In this document: positions 1-8,437 of the stretch, in pieces | Numbering within the stretch: the stretch's first letter is position 1 | Layout: each line of letters starts with the position of its first letter | NCBI GenBank assembly: GCA_002505185.1 | Contig: DAUP01000115.1 | Location: 1-30,920, forward strand | Direction: 5' to 3' | Source: Ferroplasmaceae archaeon UBA567 | GTDB taxonomy: Archaea > Thermoplasmatota > Thermoplasmata > Thermoplasmatales > Thermoplasmataceae | DNA length: 30,920 nucleotides | Notes under the pieces: generated by a model | The model's input: only the letters and a program-made list of their open reading frames with translations | The model's database searches: none | What the model was told of the DNA's origin: nothing | Translations under genes and position numbers: made by a program

Positions 1-1076
1 GCCCTTTCAATTACTGCAATTGTTGATATTGCATCATTTTCATTAATCCATCCCATATGTCCTATCCTCACATATTTACCAGCAAATTCCGGTATTATAC
101 CAGTTGCCATTTCAATACCATTTTCTATACAATAGTTTAAAAAGTCATTCATATTGATACCAGCAAGCATCATTGCAGTAACAGTATTACTTCTACAATT
201 TTCCTTAGCCATGATTTCCATTCCAATCTTGGAAATGCCCTCTCTTATTGAACTGGCAACCTTTTCATGTCTTTCAACTCTTTTTTCAATTGTTTCTTTT
301 TTGATCAATTCAAAGGATTTCTCAAGTGAGAATATTAAATGCACCGGTAACGTAGTGAAATAACCCGATTTGTTATTTTCAAAATTATCCATAACCTTTA
401 ACCATGAATTAAGATTTGTATAAAATCCAGATACTGATTTATCAGATAAATGAGAGATTGCATTGGGAGATAAAACCAGTAAAGCCGCTCCCGGGGGTGA
501 GGCAAGGGCTTTCTGGCTGCCTGTCAGGCAAACATCAATACCCCAATCTTGTACCTTTAATTCCTCTGCAGCAGCACTGGCAACGGCATCAACAACAATT
601 ATATCGGTCTTATTTCTAATCTTCTCAGCTATTTTTTTTACTGGAAATCTTGCCCCTGTACTGGTTTCTACATGGGTCATTGTTACCATTCTATAATGCT
701 TTTTTTCAAGTTCTTCCATAATTGCATATTCGTCTACTATTTCTCCTGGTGCGGAGCGTAATAACTTATAATTAACAGGATATCGTTCAAATATTGATTT
801 CCATCTATCCCCAAAAACACCGGAACTTGTTATTAAAACATTATCCCCCTTATTCAATAGTGAAGTTATACTTTCCATTCCTATTGTTCCACTTCCTGGA
901 AGAATAAAAGGTGTATAATCAGGAGCTTTCATGACGTATTTCAATCCATTTAGGGAATTTCTCATGGCAGAAATAAATTCGGGCGATGCAAAACCCGTAT
1001 TATTCCTAACCCCGGAAAGAAGAACGTCCAGATCTATCATTGTTGGACCCACATGCATCAATAACTTTCTGTCCAT
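1..1076 (-). CDS. class V (alanine-glyoxylate/serine-pyruvate type) aminotransferase, 3' end cut by window
   Basis: The reverse strand reads open from an ATG at 1076 to the window edge, about 358 codons without a stop, so the C-terminus is missing. The protein opens MDRKLLMHVGPTMIDLDVL and continues with a GSGTIGMES stretch, both typical of the PLP-dependent class V aminotransferase family. The expected PLP-binding lysine is in the motif LTGSQKALASPPG, preceded by VVDAVAS, whose aspartate normally contacts the pyridine nitrogen. Members transfer amino groups between alanine or serine and glyoxylate or pyruvate; some archaeal relatives work in serine synthesis. The substrate cannot be read from the sequence. 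A TATA-like element at 1095-1110 lies about 26 bases upstream of the ATG, consistent with a leaderless transcript. Family assignment is firm; the exact reaction is not. Confidence 0.9.
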   Translation of the reverse strand, partial: MDRKLLMHVGPTMIDLDVLLSGVRNNTGFASPEFISAMRNSLNGLKYVMKAPDYTPFILPGSGTIGMESITSLLNKGDNVLITSSGVFGDRWKSIFERYPVNYKLLRSAPGEIVDEYAIMEELEKKHYRMVTMTHVETSTGARFPVKKIAEKIRNKTDIIVVDAVASAAAEELKVQDWGIDVCLTGSQKALASPPGAALLVLSPNAISHLSDKSVSGFYTNLNSWLKVMDNFENNKSGYFTTLPVHLIFSLEKSFELIKKETIEKRVERHEKVASSIREGISKIGMEIMAKENCRSNTVTAMMLAGINMNDFLNYCIENGIEMATGIIPEFAGKYVRIGHMGWINENDAISTIAVIER

Positions 1077-1094
1077 ATAATTATAATGTAAAAT

Positions 1095-1110
1095 ATTATA
1101 TAAATATATT
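1095..1110 (-). promoter_or_regulatory. TATA-box promoter of the aminotransferase gene
   Basis: On the reverse strand this reads as a run of alternating A and T containing ATATATTTATAT. Its centre is about 26 bases upstream of the ATG at 1076, which puts the expected archaeal transcription start at or next to the start codon. Confidence 0.55.
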
Positions 1111-1114
1111 TCAA

Positions 1115-1399
1115 ATGAACATGGCAATGGTGTATTATGCCAAATCGAAGAACATTGATACCATTATCATAGGTCACATCAGTGCCTGGAAATAGGAAGT
1201 GAACATGGGAAAGAGAAATAACCAGAACTTTGTCCAGATACCTTTCAACACCATGATACATGCAGATCTCAATGCGGCTTATAACATCATAAAAAAAGCA
1301 ATCCCCGAAGCATTTGCGAACAGGATAGGGGGTAGGGCTATACCCCCAAAGTTTAGGCATCAGGCAGATGATAACATGGCGACTCCTATTGTCATCTGA
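1115..1399 (+). pseudogene. tnpB: C-terminal remnant of an IS200/IS605-type TnpB, interrupted by an in-frame TAG
   Basis: One reading frame carries TnpB-like peptides: YYAKSKNIDTIIIGHISAWK, then a TAG at 1193-1195, then EVNMGKRNNQNFVQIPF and ADLNAAYNIIKKAIPEAF. In TnpB proteins the segment IviG..kgWKQeVnmGkknnq.FvqiPF is continuous, so the TAG most simply replaces a CAG glutamine codon. The DADLNAAYNI-like segment is the late RuvC-III/C-terminal signature. Everything N-terminal to it (most of the RuvC fold and the zinc ribbon) is absent, and no upstream tnpA is seen. It is therefore a broken relic and not an active nuclease. It lies directly upstream of the AT-rich ATPase gene at 1487. Family assignment is from recognised motifs; the exact ends of the relic are uncertain. 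Confidence 0.75.
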
Positions 1400-1452
1400 T
1401 AAACAACTCTATTGGCAGGAGAAAATTTTTATTTATATGTCATCCATAATTC

Positions 1453-1460
1453 TTATATAT
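1453..1460 (+). promoter_or_regulatory. TATA-box promoter of the DUF234 ATPase gene
   Basis: TTATATAT is centred about 30 bases upstream of the ATG at 1487. It lies inside the 25-codon N-terminal extension that an upstream start at 1412 would give, which argues for the ATG at 1487. Confidence 0.5.
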
Positions 1461-1486
1461 TTTGTTGTAATAAAATTATAATAATT

Positions 1487-2848
1487 ATGTTACAACAATT
1501 TATAAACAGAAAATATGAATTAGAATTCCTTAATGATAAATATAATGAGAATAAAAGGGAGTTAATAATTATTTATGGGCGCCGGAGAATTGGAAAAACC
1601 ATGTTGATTAAACAGTTCATTGAGAATAAAAAATATATTTACCATTTATGCACACTGGATAGTATGGAAGACAACATAGATTCCCTAAAAAATCAATTTT
1701 CCATCATTACAGGAAAAGGTTATTTTAATGACTTAAAATCAAATTTTTATGAAGTTTTTAAGTATTTCATAAGGGAAATAGAATCAGATAAAATAATAAT
1801 TGTTTTGGATGAATTTCCTAATTTAATAGCGCTGAACCATGGTATTATATCTATAATGCAGAAAATATTTGATGAATTAATGGATACTACAAGGCTATAC
1901 ATAATATTATCAGGTTCAAGCATAAGTATGATGGAGGATGAATTATTAAGCTATAAATCTCCATTATATGGAAGAAGAACTGGAAGCTTAGAAATCAATG
2001 GATTTGATATAAATAATATAAAATATTTTTATAATTCAAATATAGATGATCTAATAAAAATAAATGCTGTATTTGGGAATATTCCATTTTATCTTTCTTT
2101 AATAGATAAAAACAAAAGTATTGAAGAAAATATCAAACACAAAATATTAAAAAAAGGGGAAATATTATATGAGGAGCCCAAAATATTATTAAAAGAGGAA
2201 TTTAAGGAGCCAAGAATATATGAAATGATTCTGAGGCACATTTCACTGGGACATAATACATATGGTGAGATTGTCAACGGAACGCATATGGACAGGGGAA
2301 ATATATCAAAATATCTGGAAACCCTGGTTTCAGTTAAACTTATTAACTATATACTTCCCTTAAATCAGAAACGTCGTGGCATTTATGAAATAAATGACTA
2401 TTTTTTGAATTTTTATTATAATTTTGTATATCCTAATTTGTCTGACCTGGAAATAAACAGGGTGAATGATGTTATGGAAATTATAAGTAGAGATATCAAT
2501 ACATATTATGGCCATGCGTTTGAGAGGATAATTATTGATATGATAAGGAATAATATAATAGAATTGCCATTTAAACCATTGTATGTAAACAGATTCTGGC
2601 ATAAAGAAGTAGAAATAGACGCCATTGCAGCAAATGATGAGACAAAAGAAATGGCGTTTATTGAATGCAAATTTAAGGATAATATTGATGGCACCAGAAT
2701 TTTTAATGATTTAAAATATAAATCCTTAAAGGTTGATTATAATAGAAATAAAGAATATTATATAATAATAGCAAAATCATTTAAAACAAAAAGTGATGGT
2801 GCAATTAACATTGATTTTAATGCTTTAAAGAATCTGGTCATTGCGTAG
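1487..2848 (+). CDS. archaeal STAND-like ATPase with C-terminal DUF234 (PD-(D/E)XK-like) domain
   Basis: This is a 453-residue protein starting MLQQFINRKYELEFL. It has the typical opening of the archaeal ATPase family (ATPase_2), with Walker A GRRRIGKT at 31-38, Walker B VLDEF at 106-110 and a sensor-like ILSGSS. A winged-helix-like middle part follows. The C-terminal DUF234 domain carries EIDAIA (D378) and IECKFK (E393, K395), the D...ExK layout of PD-(D/E)XK nucleases. The start at 1487 is preferred to 1412 because a TATA box lies inside the longer version and the N-terminus then matches the family. The family is abundant and variable in archaea and its role is unknown; links to mobile elements or defence are often suspected. 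The gene is visibly more AT-rich than its neighbours and sits beside a TnpB relic, which suggests transfer. Confidence 0.88.
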   Translation: MLQQFINRKYELEFLNDKYNENKRELIIIYGRRRIGKTMLIKQFIENKKYIYHLCTLDSMEDNIDSLKNQFSIITGKGYFNDLKSNFYEVFKYFIREIESDKIIIVLDEFPNLIALNHGIISIMQKIFDELMDTTRLYIILSGSSISMMEDELLSYKSPLYGRRTGSLEINGFDINNIKYFYNSNIDDLIKINAVFGNIPFYLSLIDKNKSIEENIKHKILKKGEILYEEPKILLKEEFKEPRIYEMILRHISLGHNTYGEIVNGTHMDRGNISKYLETLVSVKLINYILPLNQKRRGIYEINDYFLNFYYNFVYPNLSDLEINRVNDVMEIISRDINTYYGHAFERIIIDMIRNNIIELPFKPLYVNRFWHKEVEIDAIAANDETKEMAFIECKFKDNIDGTRIFNDLKYKSLKVDYNRNKEYYIIIAKSFKTKSDGAINIDFNALKNLVIA

Positions 2849-2852
2849 ATAC

Positions 2853-2862
2853 ATATTTAAAA
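2853..2862 (+). promoter_or_regulatory. TATA-box promoter of the hel308 cluster
   Basis: ATATTTAAAA is centred about 25 bases upstream of the ATG at 2882, so transcription should begin at the start codon. It serves the first gene of the long plus-strand cluster. Confidence 0.6.
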
Positions 2863-2881
2863 CATATTATAATAATCTCCT

Positions 2882-4927
2882 ATGAAGTTGAGTGAGATTA
2901 CTCCGCCTGATTTCCTGAAAGTCACTAACAATAATGATTTTACACTATATGATCATCAGAAGGAGGCAGTTTTAAAGCTTAGGGATAACAAAAACGTCAT
3001 AGTTTCTGTTCCTACTGCATCTGGTAAAACACTAATAGGATATATTTCAATTTATGATACATATTTAAAGGGAAGAAAGTCTATGTATATAGTTCCATTA
3101 AGATCACTGGCAATGGAAAAATTTACCGAGCTTTTATCCCTCAGGGATTTAGGATTAAAAGTAACAATGTCAATAGGAGACTATGATGTGCCACCATCCT
3201 TTGTCAAAAATTATGATGTTATAATAGCCACATCAGAAAGGGCTGATTCAATGCTTCACCGTGACCCGGACATACTAAACTATTTTGGGTTGGTAATAAT
3301 TGATGAAATACACATGATATCTGACCCATCAAGAGGGCCACGGCTTGAAACTGTAATATCATCCATGTTATACCTGAACCCTGAAATATTACTTTTAGGT
3401 CTTTCCGCAACGGTTTCAAATATTCACGAACTGGCAGAATGGATGAATGCCGATACAGTTATCTCAAATTTTCGCGCAGTTCCACTGGAAACGGGAATAG
3501 TATTTAAGAACAATCTTATAGTAAACGGTGAGAAAAAACACTTAGGCAGGGATGATGAAGTATCACTAATAAAAGAAAGTTTAGAATCTGGTGGGCAGGC
3601 ACTAATATTCAGGAATTCCAGGAGAAATGCAGAAAAATATGCCCAGAGCATGGTTAACTTTTTTGACTTTCAAAATGATCTCGAAACTCTGGAAATCCCT
3701 CCAGATTTATTCAATGAAGCGCAGGCAAATATGATTTCCCATGGCGTAATGTTCCACCATGCCGGTCTTTCAAATGACCAGCGCACAGAAATAGAAAAAC
3801 TTTTCAGAGAAGGATATATACATATTCTTGCGGCTACTCCAACACTTGCCGCAGGTGTGAACCTCCCTGCAAGAACTGTTATTATTCGGGATATAACAAG
3901 GTTTTCAGATGGCTATAGCAAACCAATCTCCGGAATTGAGATACAGCAGATGATAGGCAGAGCCGGTAGACCCAAATACGACAAAAAAGGATTTGGATAT
4001 ATTTATGCTGCATCGGCAGGGATGTTCCATGTAGCAGAGGGATATCTCACCGGGGAATTAGAACCTGTTATATCAAGAATGGACTCAAACAGTCTTATTA
4101 GATTCAATATACTGGCATTAATATCTTCCGGCATTGCCAGGGACCTGAAGGGCATAGAAGACTTTTACGGAAAAACACTTTTGGCTGTCCAGAATGATAT
4201 AGATGATTATGGCCTTTCATTTGAAAGCGCCATATATTTTTTAACAGACAACGACTTTATAACAGAGGAAAACGGGGTTTACAATGCCACAAAATTTGGC
4301 AGGCTTACATCCGATCTTTATATAGATCCGGTTACATCCCTTATTCTGAGGAAATGCCTGGACCTTGAATTTTCAGAGGAGCTTTACCTCTATTATATTT
4401 CCAAAACACCTGATATGATAACTTTTAATTACCGTGCCAGTGATTATGAATACATGGAGGAATTTCTGGACAGGCATAATATAAATGATTTCAGTGAGGA
4501 ATCCATGAAAGCTGCCAAGACTGCAATAATATTGAATGAATGGATCAGTGAAGTTCCCATAAATACTATAGCAGACAATTTCGGCATAGGTCCGGGCGAT
4601 ATTCAGGCAAAGGCATCATCCGCTGATTGGATATCATATTCACTTTACAGACTGGCAGGTATGTTTGACAAACTAAAGGAGAATAGCCTATTGCATCTTA
4701 ATATCCGGGTAAAGGAGGGAATAAAGGAGGATATAATAAGAATAATAGAAATACCTCAGATAGGGCGTGTCCGTGGCCGCAGGCTATACAACAATGGCTT
4801 TACATCTGTAGAAGCAATAGCCGGTGCCAGAGTAGAAGATATTGCACGGATATTTGGATTTTCGACAAAGCTGGCGAGGGACATAATTGAAAATGCTGGT
4901 AAATTAAACAAAAGATATTACAGGTAA
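2882..4927 (+). CDS. hel308: Hel308-type Ski2-family DNA helicase
   Basis: This 681-residue superfamily 2 helicase unwinds lagging-strand-type forks 3' to 5' in archaeal replication restart and repair. The motifs appear in order: Q-motif-like LYDHQ at 22-26, Walker A PTASGKT at 44-50, DEIH at 141-144, SAT at 175-177, HHAGLS, and motif VI QMIGRAGRP starting at 356. The C-terminal part has a winged-helix/ratchet region, and helix-hairpin-helix-like repeats (IPQIGRVRGRRLYNNGF, then VEAIAGARVEDIARIFGF) end the protein. Length fits Hel308, usually about 700 residues. It leads a plus-strand cluster; the next gene starts 5 bases after its stop. The DEIH box and C-terminal helix-hairpin-helix motifs favour Hel308 over a general DEAD-box or Lhr helicase. 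Confidence 0.93.
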   Translation: MKLSEITPPDFLKVTNNNDFTLYDHQKEAVLKLRDNKNVIVSVPTASGKTLIGYISIYDTYLKGRKSMYIVPLRSLAMEKFTELLSLRDLGLKVTMSIGDYDVPPSFVKNYDVIIATSERADSMLHRDPDILNYFGLVIIDEIHMISDPSRGPRLETVISSMLYLNPEILLLGLSATVSNIHELAEWMNADTVISNFRAVPLETGIVFKNNLIVNGEKKHLGRDDEVSLIKESLESGGQALIFRNSRRNAEKYAQSMVNFFDFQNDLETLEIPPDLFNEAQANMISHGVMFHHAGLSNDQRTEIEKLFREGYIHILAATPTLAAGVNLPARTVIIRDITRFSDGYSKPISGIEIQQMIGRAGRPKYDKKGFGYIYAASAGMFHVAEGYLTGELEPVISRMDSNSLIRFNILALISSGIARDLKGIEDFYGKTLLAVQNDIDDYGLSFESAIYFLTDNDFITEENGVYNATKFGRLTSDLYIDPVTSLILRKCLDLEFSEELYLYYISKTPDMITFNYRASDYEYMEEFLDRHNINDFSEESMKAAKTAIILNEWISEVPINTIADNFGIGPGDIQAKASSADWISYSLYRLAGMFDKLKENSLLHLNIRVKEGIKEDIIRIIEIPQIGRVRGRRLYNNGFTSVEAIAGARVEDIARIFGFSTKLARDIIENAGKLNKRYYR

Positions 4928-4932
4928 AAACC

Positions 4933-5862
4933 ATGTTGCATGTCAGGGTGGAAAAGAGGAAGGGGCAGGAAACAATAGATACACTGAAGAATTCCGGTTT
5001 GATCAACAGGGAATACAAAATAATCAAAGACAATGAATATATATACATACCAGTAAAAGAAAATATTTTGAATTTTGATACTGTTAACATGGAGGGTCTT
5101 CCGTCTGCAAGAATAGAACCGGAAAAGGTTTCCTTCTCATACGATATTATAGGAAACATTGCCATAATAAAGGGAAAATCACTGGAAGAAGCGAAATATT
5201 TATCGGATTTCCTGAAAACAAGAAAGAATATAAAAACCGTATATCTTGACAAGGGCATATCTGGAGAATTCAGAACAAGACAATTGGTCCTAATTTATGG
5301 GGTTCCAGTATACAGCACACTATACCAGGAAAATGGCATCAGGCTCCGTGTTGATATTTCAAAGGCCTATTTTTCTCCCAGGCTGGCAAGTGAGAGGCTT
5401 AGAATAGCAAAAGAAGTCTCAGACGGTGAAACCATAGTAGATATGTTTGCAGGCACAGGTCCATTTTCATTGCTCATAGGGAAAAACCGGGAATGCAGAA
5501 TAATGGCAATGGATAAAAATCCGGATGCCATTGCATTACTCAAAGAAAATCTAAAACTTAACAGATTAAAAGGCTCAATAATACCCATTGTGGGGGATTC
5601 TGGGCAGTTGATACAATCATACCACAATGTTGACCGGGTTATAATGAATTTGCCCCATGATGCATGGGAATTTATAGGAATGGCATATAAATCCCTGAAA
5701 ACAGGCGGACTCATAAATTATTATGAGATATCTGATCTTACAACGCTCGAAAGCAGAATGGAATCTTTCAGAGATATGGGATTAGAAATAGTATACAAAA
5801 GGATAGTCCACGGATTTTCAAAATATCAGAACATGTATTCTATTGAAGTAAAAAAAATATAA
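4933..5862 (+). CDS. trm5: tRNA (guanine37-N1)-methyltransferase, Trm5 family
   Basis: The 309-residue protein should transfer methyl from S-adenosylmethionine to N1 of G37 in tRNA, which prevents frameshifting and starts wyosine synthesis in archaea. Seen: the RNA-side motif YFSPRLASER at 147-156, including the conserved arginine R150; the SAM-binding loop VDMFAGTGPF at 169-178; the acidic MAMDKNP after the next strand; and the MNLPHDAWEF motif from 238, an Asn-Leu-Pro signature of Trm5. The N-terminal D1-like part (residues 1 to about 65) is present but short. The start lies 5 bases after the hel308 stop, so co-transcription is likely. Whether this is Trm5a, b or c, or the bifunctional Taw22 enzyme, cannot be decided here. 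Confidence 0.9.
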   Translation: MLHVRVEKRKGQETIDTLKNSGLINREYKIIKDNEYIYIPVKENILNFDTVNMEGLPSARIEPEKVSFSYDIIGNIAIIKGKSLEEAKYLSDFLKTRKNIKTVYLDKGISGEFRTRQLVLIYGVPVYSTLYQENGIRLRVDISKAYFSPRLASERLRIAKEVSDGETIVDMFAGTGPFSLLIGKNRECRIMAMDKNPDAIALLKENLKLNRLKGSIIPIVGDSGQLIQSYHNVDRVIMNLPHDAWEFIGMAYKSLKTGGLINYYEISDLTTLESRMESFRDMGLEIVYKRIVHGFSKYQNMYSIEVKKI

Positions 5863-5890
5863 ATAAATACTTTATAATGATTATAAACGG

Positions 5891-6667
5891 ATGAGTATTG
5901 CCCATAAGATAGGAGATATAGCCTCAGGGGTTTACGAGCAGGCTTTAATGGAGGAAATCAAAAAAAATAATGTGCCCCTTCATCTTGGAATTATAACAGA
6001 TGGTAATAGGCGATATGCAAGAGAGGTCGGGTTATCTACAAATGAGGGGCATGTGAGGGGAAAAGATAAATTAGAAGAGGTCCTTGACTGGGCTATGGAG
6101 GTTGGAATCAAAATAGTTACAGTATACGGCTTTTCAACAGAAAATTTCAAAAGGGATACTGAGGAAGTAAGGTTTCTTTTTAATTTAATCAATGATTCCC
6201 TACGGGGTCTGTTAACGGATGACAGGATATACAAAAATGAAATAAAGGTCAGGATAATAGGGGATTTCAAAGGACTTCCACAGTACCTTATCCAGACCAT
6301 TAATGATGTGGAAAAATCCACGGCCAGATTCAGCAAATTCAAGTTCAACCTTGCAATAGGGTACGGCGGAAGGCAGGAAATAATCAATGCAGTGAGAAAT
6401 ATAGCATCAGATGTTGTTGCTGGAAATATTAAAATTGATGATATAAATGAAAAGCTGTTCCGGAATTACCTTTACGATAACACTCTTACCGATCCCGACC
6501 TCATTTTAAGGACAAGCGGTGAAGAAAGAATTTCAAATTTCCTGTTATGGCAATCGGCATACTCAGAACTGTATTTCTCAGATGTGAACTGGCCGGATCT
6601 TAAAAAAATTGACTTTTTAAGGGCGATATATTCTTATCAATCAAGGAAAAGGAGGTATGGTAAGTAA
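5891..6667 (+). CDS. uppS: cis-prenyltransferase (polyprenyl diphosphate synthase, UppS family)
   Basis: The 258-residue enzyme condenses isopentenyl diphosphate onto an allylic primer in cis to make the long polyprenyl diphosphate from which archaeal glycan-carrier lipids derive. The family signatures are present: IITDGNRRYA (catalytic D37 followed by GNR), VYGFSTENFKR, a GYGGRQEI stretch, and near the end LILRTSGEERISNFLLWQ with SELYFSDVNWP. The DGNRR form, instead of bacterial DGNGR, is common in archaeal and eukaryotic members. The TATA-like AT-rich tract near 5854-5864 overlaps the end of trm5, so a separate promoter is possible, but the 28-base gap also allows read-through. The stop codon shares its last A with the start of tiaS, indicating translational coupling. 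Confidence 0.93.
   Translation: MSIAHKIGDIASGVYEQALMEEIKKNNVPLHLGIITDGNRRYAREVGLSTNEGHVRGKDKLEEVLDWAMEVGIKIVTVYGFSTENFKRDTEEVRFLFNLINDSLRGLLTDDRIYKNEIKVRIIGDFKGLPQYLIQTINDVEKSTARFSKFKFNLAIGYGGRQEIINAVRNIASDVVAGNIKIDDINEKLFRNYLYDNTLTDPDLILRTSGEERISNFLLWQSAYSELYFSDVNWPDLKKIDFLRAIYSYQSRKRRYGK
6649..6656 (+). promoter_or_regulatory. strong Shine-Dalgarno site for tiaS inside the end of uppS
   Basis: AAGGAGGT is complementary to the usual archaeal 16S rRNA 3' end and lies 10 bases before the tiaS ATG at 6667, within the last codons of uppS. It contrasts with the leaderless starts of first genes in this window and supports the 6667 start. Confidence 0.7.
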
Positions 6668-7983
6668 TGTATGTGGCCATAGATGATACAGACAGCCAGG
6701 ACAGGATGTGTACCACTTATCTAATCTATGAGATAATTTCAAAGTCAAAGTATGATGTTATAGGAGACCCTGAACTTGTACGGCTTAACCCTAATATAGG
6801 GTATAAAACACGTGGAAATGGTGCACTGAACATTAATCTGGGAAAAGGGACAGGAAAGAAATCCATAATTGGAAAGGTAAATGGAAAATATGCCTATTCC
6901 TATGAACACATCCTTGAGGAACCTGAAAAAAATGAGCTTATGGATTTTATTTCATCAATTGTCGAGGATTTCTATGTAAGGGATAATGATAAAACCAATC
7001 CAGGAATAGTAATCTCGGAAAATAGGTTCCATAAAGCTCTTTATGAAAAGGCCCTTCAGGAAGATATAGGAATTGATTTCATAGAAGATTACCTGACTGG
7101 CAGGGCACTGTACAGGAAGATCGGAACTGGGCGTGGAATTATAGGGTCATCTGCCTCTCTTGCATGGCCAGGAGAAAAATACTCATATGAATTGCTTGAT
7201 TATAAATATCCTCACTATGGAAACATTAGCCATGGGGAGAAAATGGAAATATCCCTCGTTCCAGAGAATTATCGGTCAACGTTCAATAATATAGATATTA
7301 AAAATAGGTATCCTGCCATATTCCCCAAACCAAAAACCCCTGTTATATTCGGAATCAGAGGGGTGGTTAAATCTGACCTTGTGTCTATTTACGATAGAAT
7401 ACAAATGGATCATAAAATCGATGATCAGGGATATGTTATATACAGAACAAACCAGGGTACTGATGACCACATAATATCTGAACCGGATTATCTCTCCAAC
7501 ATGGGGTCATACTCCATAACTGGGATAATTTCAGGAAATCCATATACCATAAAGGGTGGTCACAGCTTTGTTGCCATTAAATATAAAAATATGGAAATGG
7601 AACTGGCCGCATTTGAACCCACAAAAGAATTCAGGAATGTTATAAATTCACTTATACCAGGAGATATTGTAAATGCATTTGGGTCATATATGAATGGAAC
7701 AATAAAACTGGAAAAAATCGCAGTTATCAAAAAGGCGAAACTTTACAGAAAGGACCCGCCAATATGCCCGGAGTGCCATGTAAAAACGAAGTCTAAGGGG
7801 CAGATGGATTACCGCTGCCCAGTATGCAAAAAAAGATATAAAAATCCTGCATTTTTTGAGATAGACAGAGATATAGAGGAAAAGTTCTACGAGGTGCCTG
7901 TTATAGCTAGGCGTCATGTTTCCATGCCTCTGAAACTTGCTTCATATTTTTCAGGTCAGCCACAAATCAGCGGAGTCTCATAA
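6667..7983 (+). CDS. tiaS: tRNA(Ile2) 2-agmatinylcytidine synthetase TiaS
   Basis: The 438-residue protein is expected to attach agmatine to C34 of the CAU-anticodon tRNA(Ile), using ATP, so that it reads AUA rather than AUG. The N-terminus YVAIDDTDSQDRMCTTYL is the family hallmark, with the DDTDS acidic cluster. A large middle section follows with IGTGRGIIGSSASLAW, then an OB-fold-like segment (YSITGIISGNPYTIKGGHSF). A C-terminal zinc ribbon has cysteine pairs C367/C370 and C384/C387. Length matches the family. ATA codons are frequent throughout the window, consistent with need for this enzyme. The ATG overlaps the uppS stop by one base, and fap7 starts 1 base after the tiaS stop. Confidence 0.94.
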   Translation: MYVAIDDTDSQDRMCTTYLIYEIISKSKYDVIGDPELVRLNPNIGYKTRGNGALNINLGKGTGKKSIIGKVNGKYAYSYEHILEEPEKNELMDFISSIVEDFYVRDNDKTNPGIVISENRFHKALYEKALQEDIGIDFIEDYLTGRALYRKIGTGRGIIGSSASLAWPGEKYSYELLDYKYPHYGNISHGEKMEISLVPENYRSTFNNIDIKNRYPAIFPKPKTPVIFGIRGVVKSDLVSIYDRIQMDHKIDDQGYVIYRTNQGTDDHIISEPDYLSNMGSYSITGIISGNPYTIKGGHSFVAIKYKNMEMELAAFEPTKEFRNVINSLIPGDIVNAFGSYMNGTIKLEKIAVIKKAKLYRKDPPICPECHVKTKSKGQMDYRCPVCKKRYKNPAFFEIDRDIEEKFYEVPVIARRHVSMPLKLASYFSGQPQISGVS

Positions 7984-7984
7984 A

Positions 7985-8437
7985 ATGATATGCATAACAG
8001 GAATTCCTGGAACAGGAAAAACAACAATTTGCAAAATGCTCAATGAATATGGAATCAAATGCACTGAATTAAACAAAATTGCCGGTGAATACGGGGCAAT
8101 TAAAGGGGATACCGTGGATGTTGACACCCTGATAAGTCAGCATATAAACTGTGACGTGATAGAATCACATTATTCACATTTGCTGGATTGCCAGTATGTC
8201 ATTATTCTGGAGGATGATGAAAACAGATTAAGGGAGAGAATGGTATCAAGGGGATATATACAGTCCAAGATAGATGAAAATATCGATGCCCAGCGATCCG
8301 GAATAGTTTATTATGAGGCGGTTGATAGACTCCCCAGAAATCATATCTTCATTATAAAAGAAGATTCAAGAGGCATAGATGAGGTCTTCAAGGATGTTCT
8401 AAATATAGTATTACTGCTTCATAAGAAAGTTAATTAA
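7985..8437 (+). CDS. Fap7/hCINAP-type adenylate kinase-like NTPase
   Basis: The protein is 150 residues when started at the ATG at 7985, which lies just after the tiaS stop with a GGAG motif 9 bases upstream. An in-frame start at 7937 would sit inside tiaS and adds residues unlike the family. The P-loop GIPGTGKT is at 6-13, followed by ELNKIAGEYGA and VDVDTL, then NRLRERMVSRGY (lid-like) and KIDENIDAQ. This order is that of archaeal putative adenylate kinases related to yeast Fap7, which acts in final small-subunit ribosome maturation by contacting uS11. Either a nucleotide kinase or a ribosome-assembly ATPase role is possible; homology favours Fap7. It shares its stop/start bases (TAATG) with the next small gene. 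Confidence 0.88.
   Translation: MICITGIPGTGKTTICKMLNEYGIKCTELNKIAGEYGAIKGDTVDVDTLISQHINCDVIESHYSHLLDCQYVIILEDDENRLRERMVSRGYIQSKIDENIDAQRSGIVYYEAVDRLPRNHIFIIKEDSRGIDEVFKDVLNIVLLLHKKVN

Noticed and set aside
1412..1486. 25-codon N-terminal extension of the DUF234 ATPase
   Set aside because: It contains the TATA box, is unlike the family N-terminus, and the ATG at 1487 gives the expected opening.
5367..5714. 115-codon minus-strand frame
   Set aside because: It is antisense to the catalytic domain of trm5 with no promoter or recognisable domain.
7937..7984. 16-residue extension of Fap7 inside tiaS
   Set aside because: It would overlap tiaS by 47 bases, and the P-loop protein normally begins with the first beta strand, as from 7985.
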